This document shows positions 63,464 through 64,000 of a stretch of 64,000 nucleotides of DNA, piece after piece (within the stretch, counting starts at the first letter, position 1; the number at the start of each line of letters is the position of its first letter). Origin of the DNA: Triangularia verruculosa. Lineage: Eukaryota > Ascomycota > Sordariomycetes > Sordariales > Podosporaceae. The notes beneath the pieces are model-generated. The model saw nothing but the letters and a program-made list of their open reading frames with translations, did no database searches and was not told the origin of the DNA. A program made the position numbers and the translations under genes. Location: assembly GCA_033296885.1 (NCBI GenBank), contig MU864009.1, forward strand, positions 1 to 64,000, given 5' to 3'.

Positions 63464-64000
63464 TTTGTTTCTGTTCTTCAAGAGAAACTGGTGAATATGC
63501 TAGATGTGCTGATGATTGAAGCATAGGATATCAGGTGGCTCAAGCTGGTGGTTATATATCTTCCTCTCTCTATATATCACAGTTTGCACCACATAGGATG
63601 CGCCCCTCCTCTCCAAGTTCACCAGACCACAAAAGATCATCAAGTCCTCATCCGATAAACAAACCCTTCACCAACGGGTATCACCCACCATCCTCCCCTC
63701 CCTCCATCCTCCCTTTGTCAACGCCCTAACCCGCTTCCCGTAGTCTCTGCAGCTCGCCATCTCTCATTCTCCCTCTCACCCAAAACATCACACCAAAACT
63801 CGGCCCACCATGACAGCAAACCGTAACTCGTTCCCTGCATATGTCACTTGCCTTCCCAGAACAGCGGGACCCTCGCCCAACGCAGGTGTCAACCGTCTCT
63901 GCGTGTAACAAAGACGGAACCACATGAACTATCTATAGCTGCCCAACCCGACTCGGGCAAAGTCAACCTCGGTACAGGCTAGGCTGGGAACGTTGAAATT
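63464..64000. other. Upstream region of the aminotransferase gene
   Basis: About 0.5 kb at the window end: promoter and leader with TATATATC near 63551 and 63573, and no recognisable gene. Confidence 0.5.

Noticed and set aside
1..64000. Secondary-metabolite cluster, defence island or mobile element
   Set aside because: No synthase, transposase, NLR-type or other hallmark gene is seen; the genes are mostly housekeeping with unrelated functions.

Overview
The window is nuclear DNA of a filamentous ascomycete. Introns are short (mostly 45-120 nt) with GT-AG ends and CTAAC/CTGAC-type branch sites. Genes are well spaced on both strands. The set includes PalH, a Tea4/TeaC polarity factor, GH131, fungal-type alternative NADH dehydrogenase, CSN5 and a fungal Lag1. 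Protein style and gene content suggest a Sordariomycete, probably Sordariales; that placement is inference. Gene models below were rebuilt by hand from reading frames and splice signals. No tRNA, rRNA, transposon or CRISPR array was found.

Layout. 1-1.7 kb: 3' part of a GH131 glucanase (+) and a MAPEG protein (-). 3.2-6.6 kb: SH3 polarity factor Tea4/Bud14 (-), then a 3.5 kb divergent intergenic region leading to palH (+, 10.0-12.3 kb). 13.5-14.8 kb: ceramide synthase LAG1 (+). 15.6-19.0 kb: ribosome-biogenesis GTPase EFL1/Ria1 (-), divergent from eIF3 subunit L (+, 19.8-21.3 kb). 21.3-26.0 kb: a 4.7 kb stretch with no recognisable gene. 26.0-28.7 kb: universal-stress-domain protein (+). 29.9-31.7 kb: GPHR-like membrane protein (+). 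33.4-34.2 kb: small secreted, probably GPI-anchored protein (+). 34.8-35.7 kb: PEX11 family (-). 36.7-38.6 kb: external-type NADH dehydrogenase (-). 41.6-44.2 kb: single-pass membrane protein with an Asn-Gly hexamer repeat (+). 45.0-46.2 kb: CSN5 (+). 46.8-56.0 kb: a 3068-residue bridge-like lipid transfer protein, FMP27/BLTP2 (-). 57.1-57.9 kb: Tim17/22/23-like protein (-), divergent from eIF4B (+, 58.4-60.5 kb). 61.9-63.5 kb: class III aminotransferase (-).

The genes do not form an operon, a secondary-metabolite cluster or a defence island. Loose themes are translation and ribosome maturation (EFL1, eIF3l, eIF4B), membrane lipid and organelle biology (LAG1, BLTP2, PEX11, NDE, Tim17-like, GPHR) and polarity or environmental sensing (Tea4, PalH). 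I see no convincing new multi-gene system. The best second-look items are gene-architecture features: a 6-nt microexon in eIF4B, a 21-nt exon that splits the EFL1 P-loop, 4-nt first coding exons in CSN5 and eIF4B, a 1.07 kb intron with an in-frame alternative start in the USP gene, and a C-to-G/T switch in synonymous sites along several transcription units.
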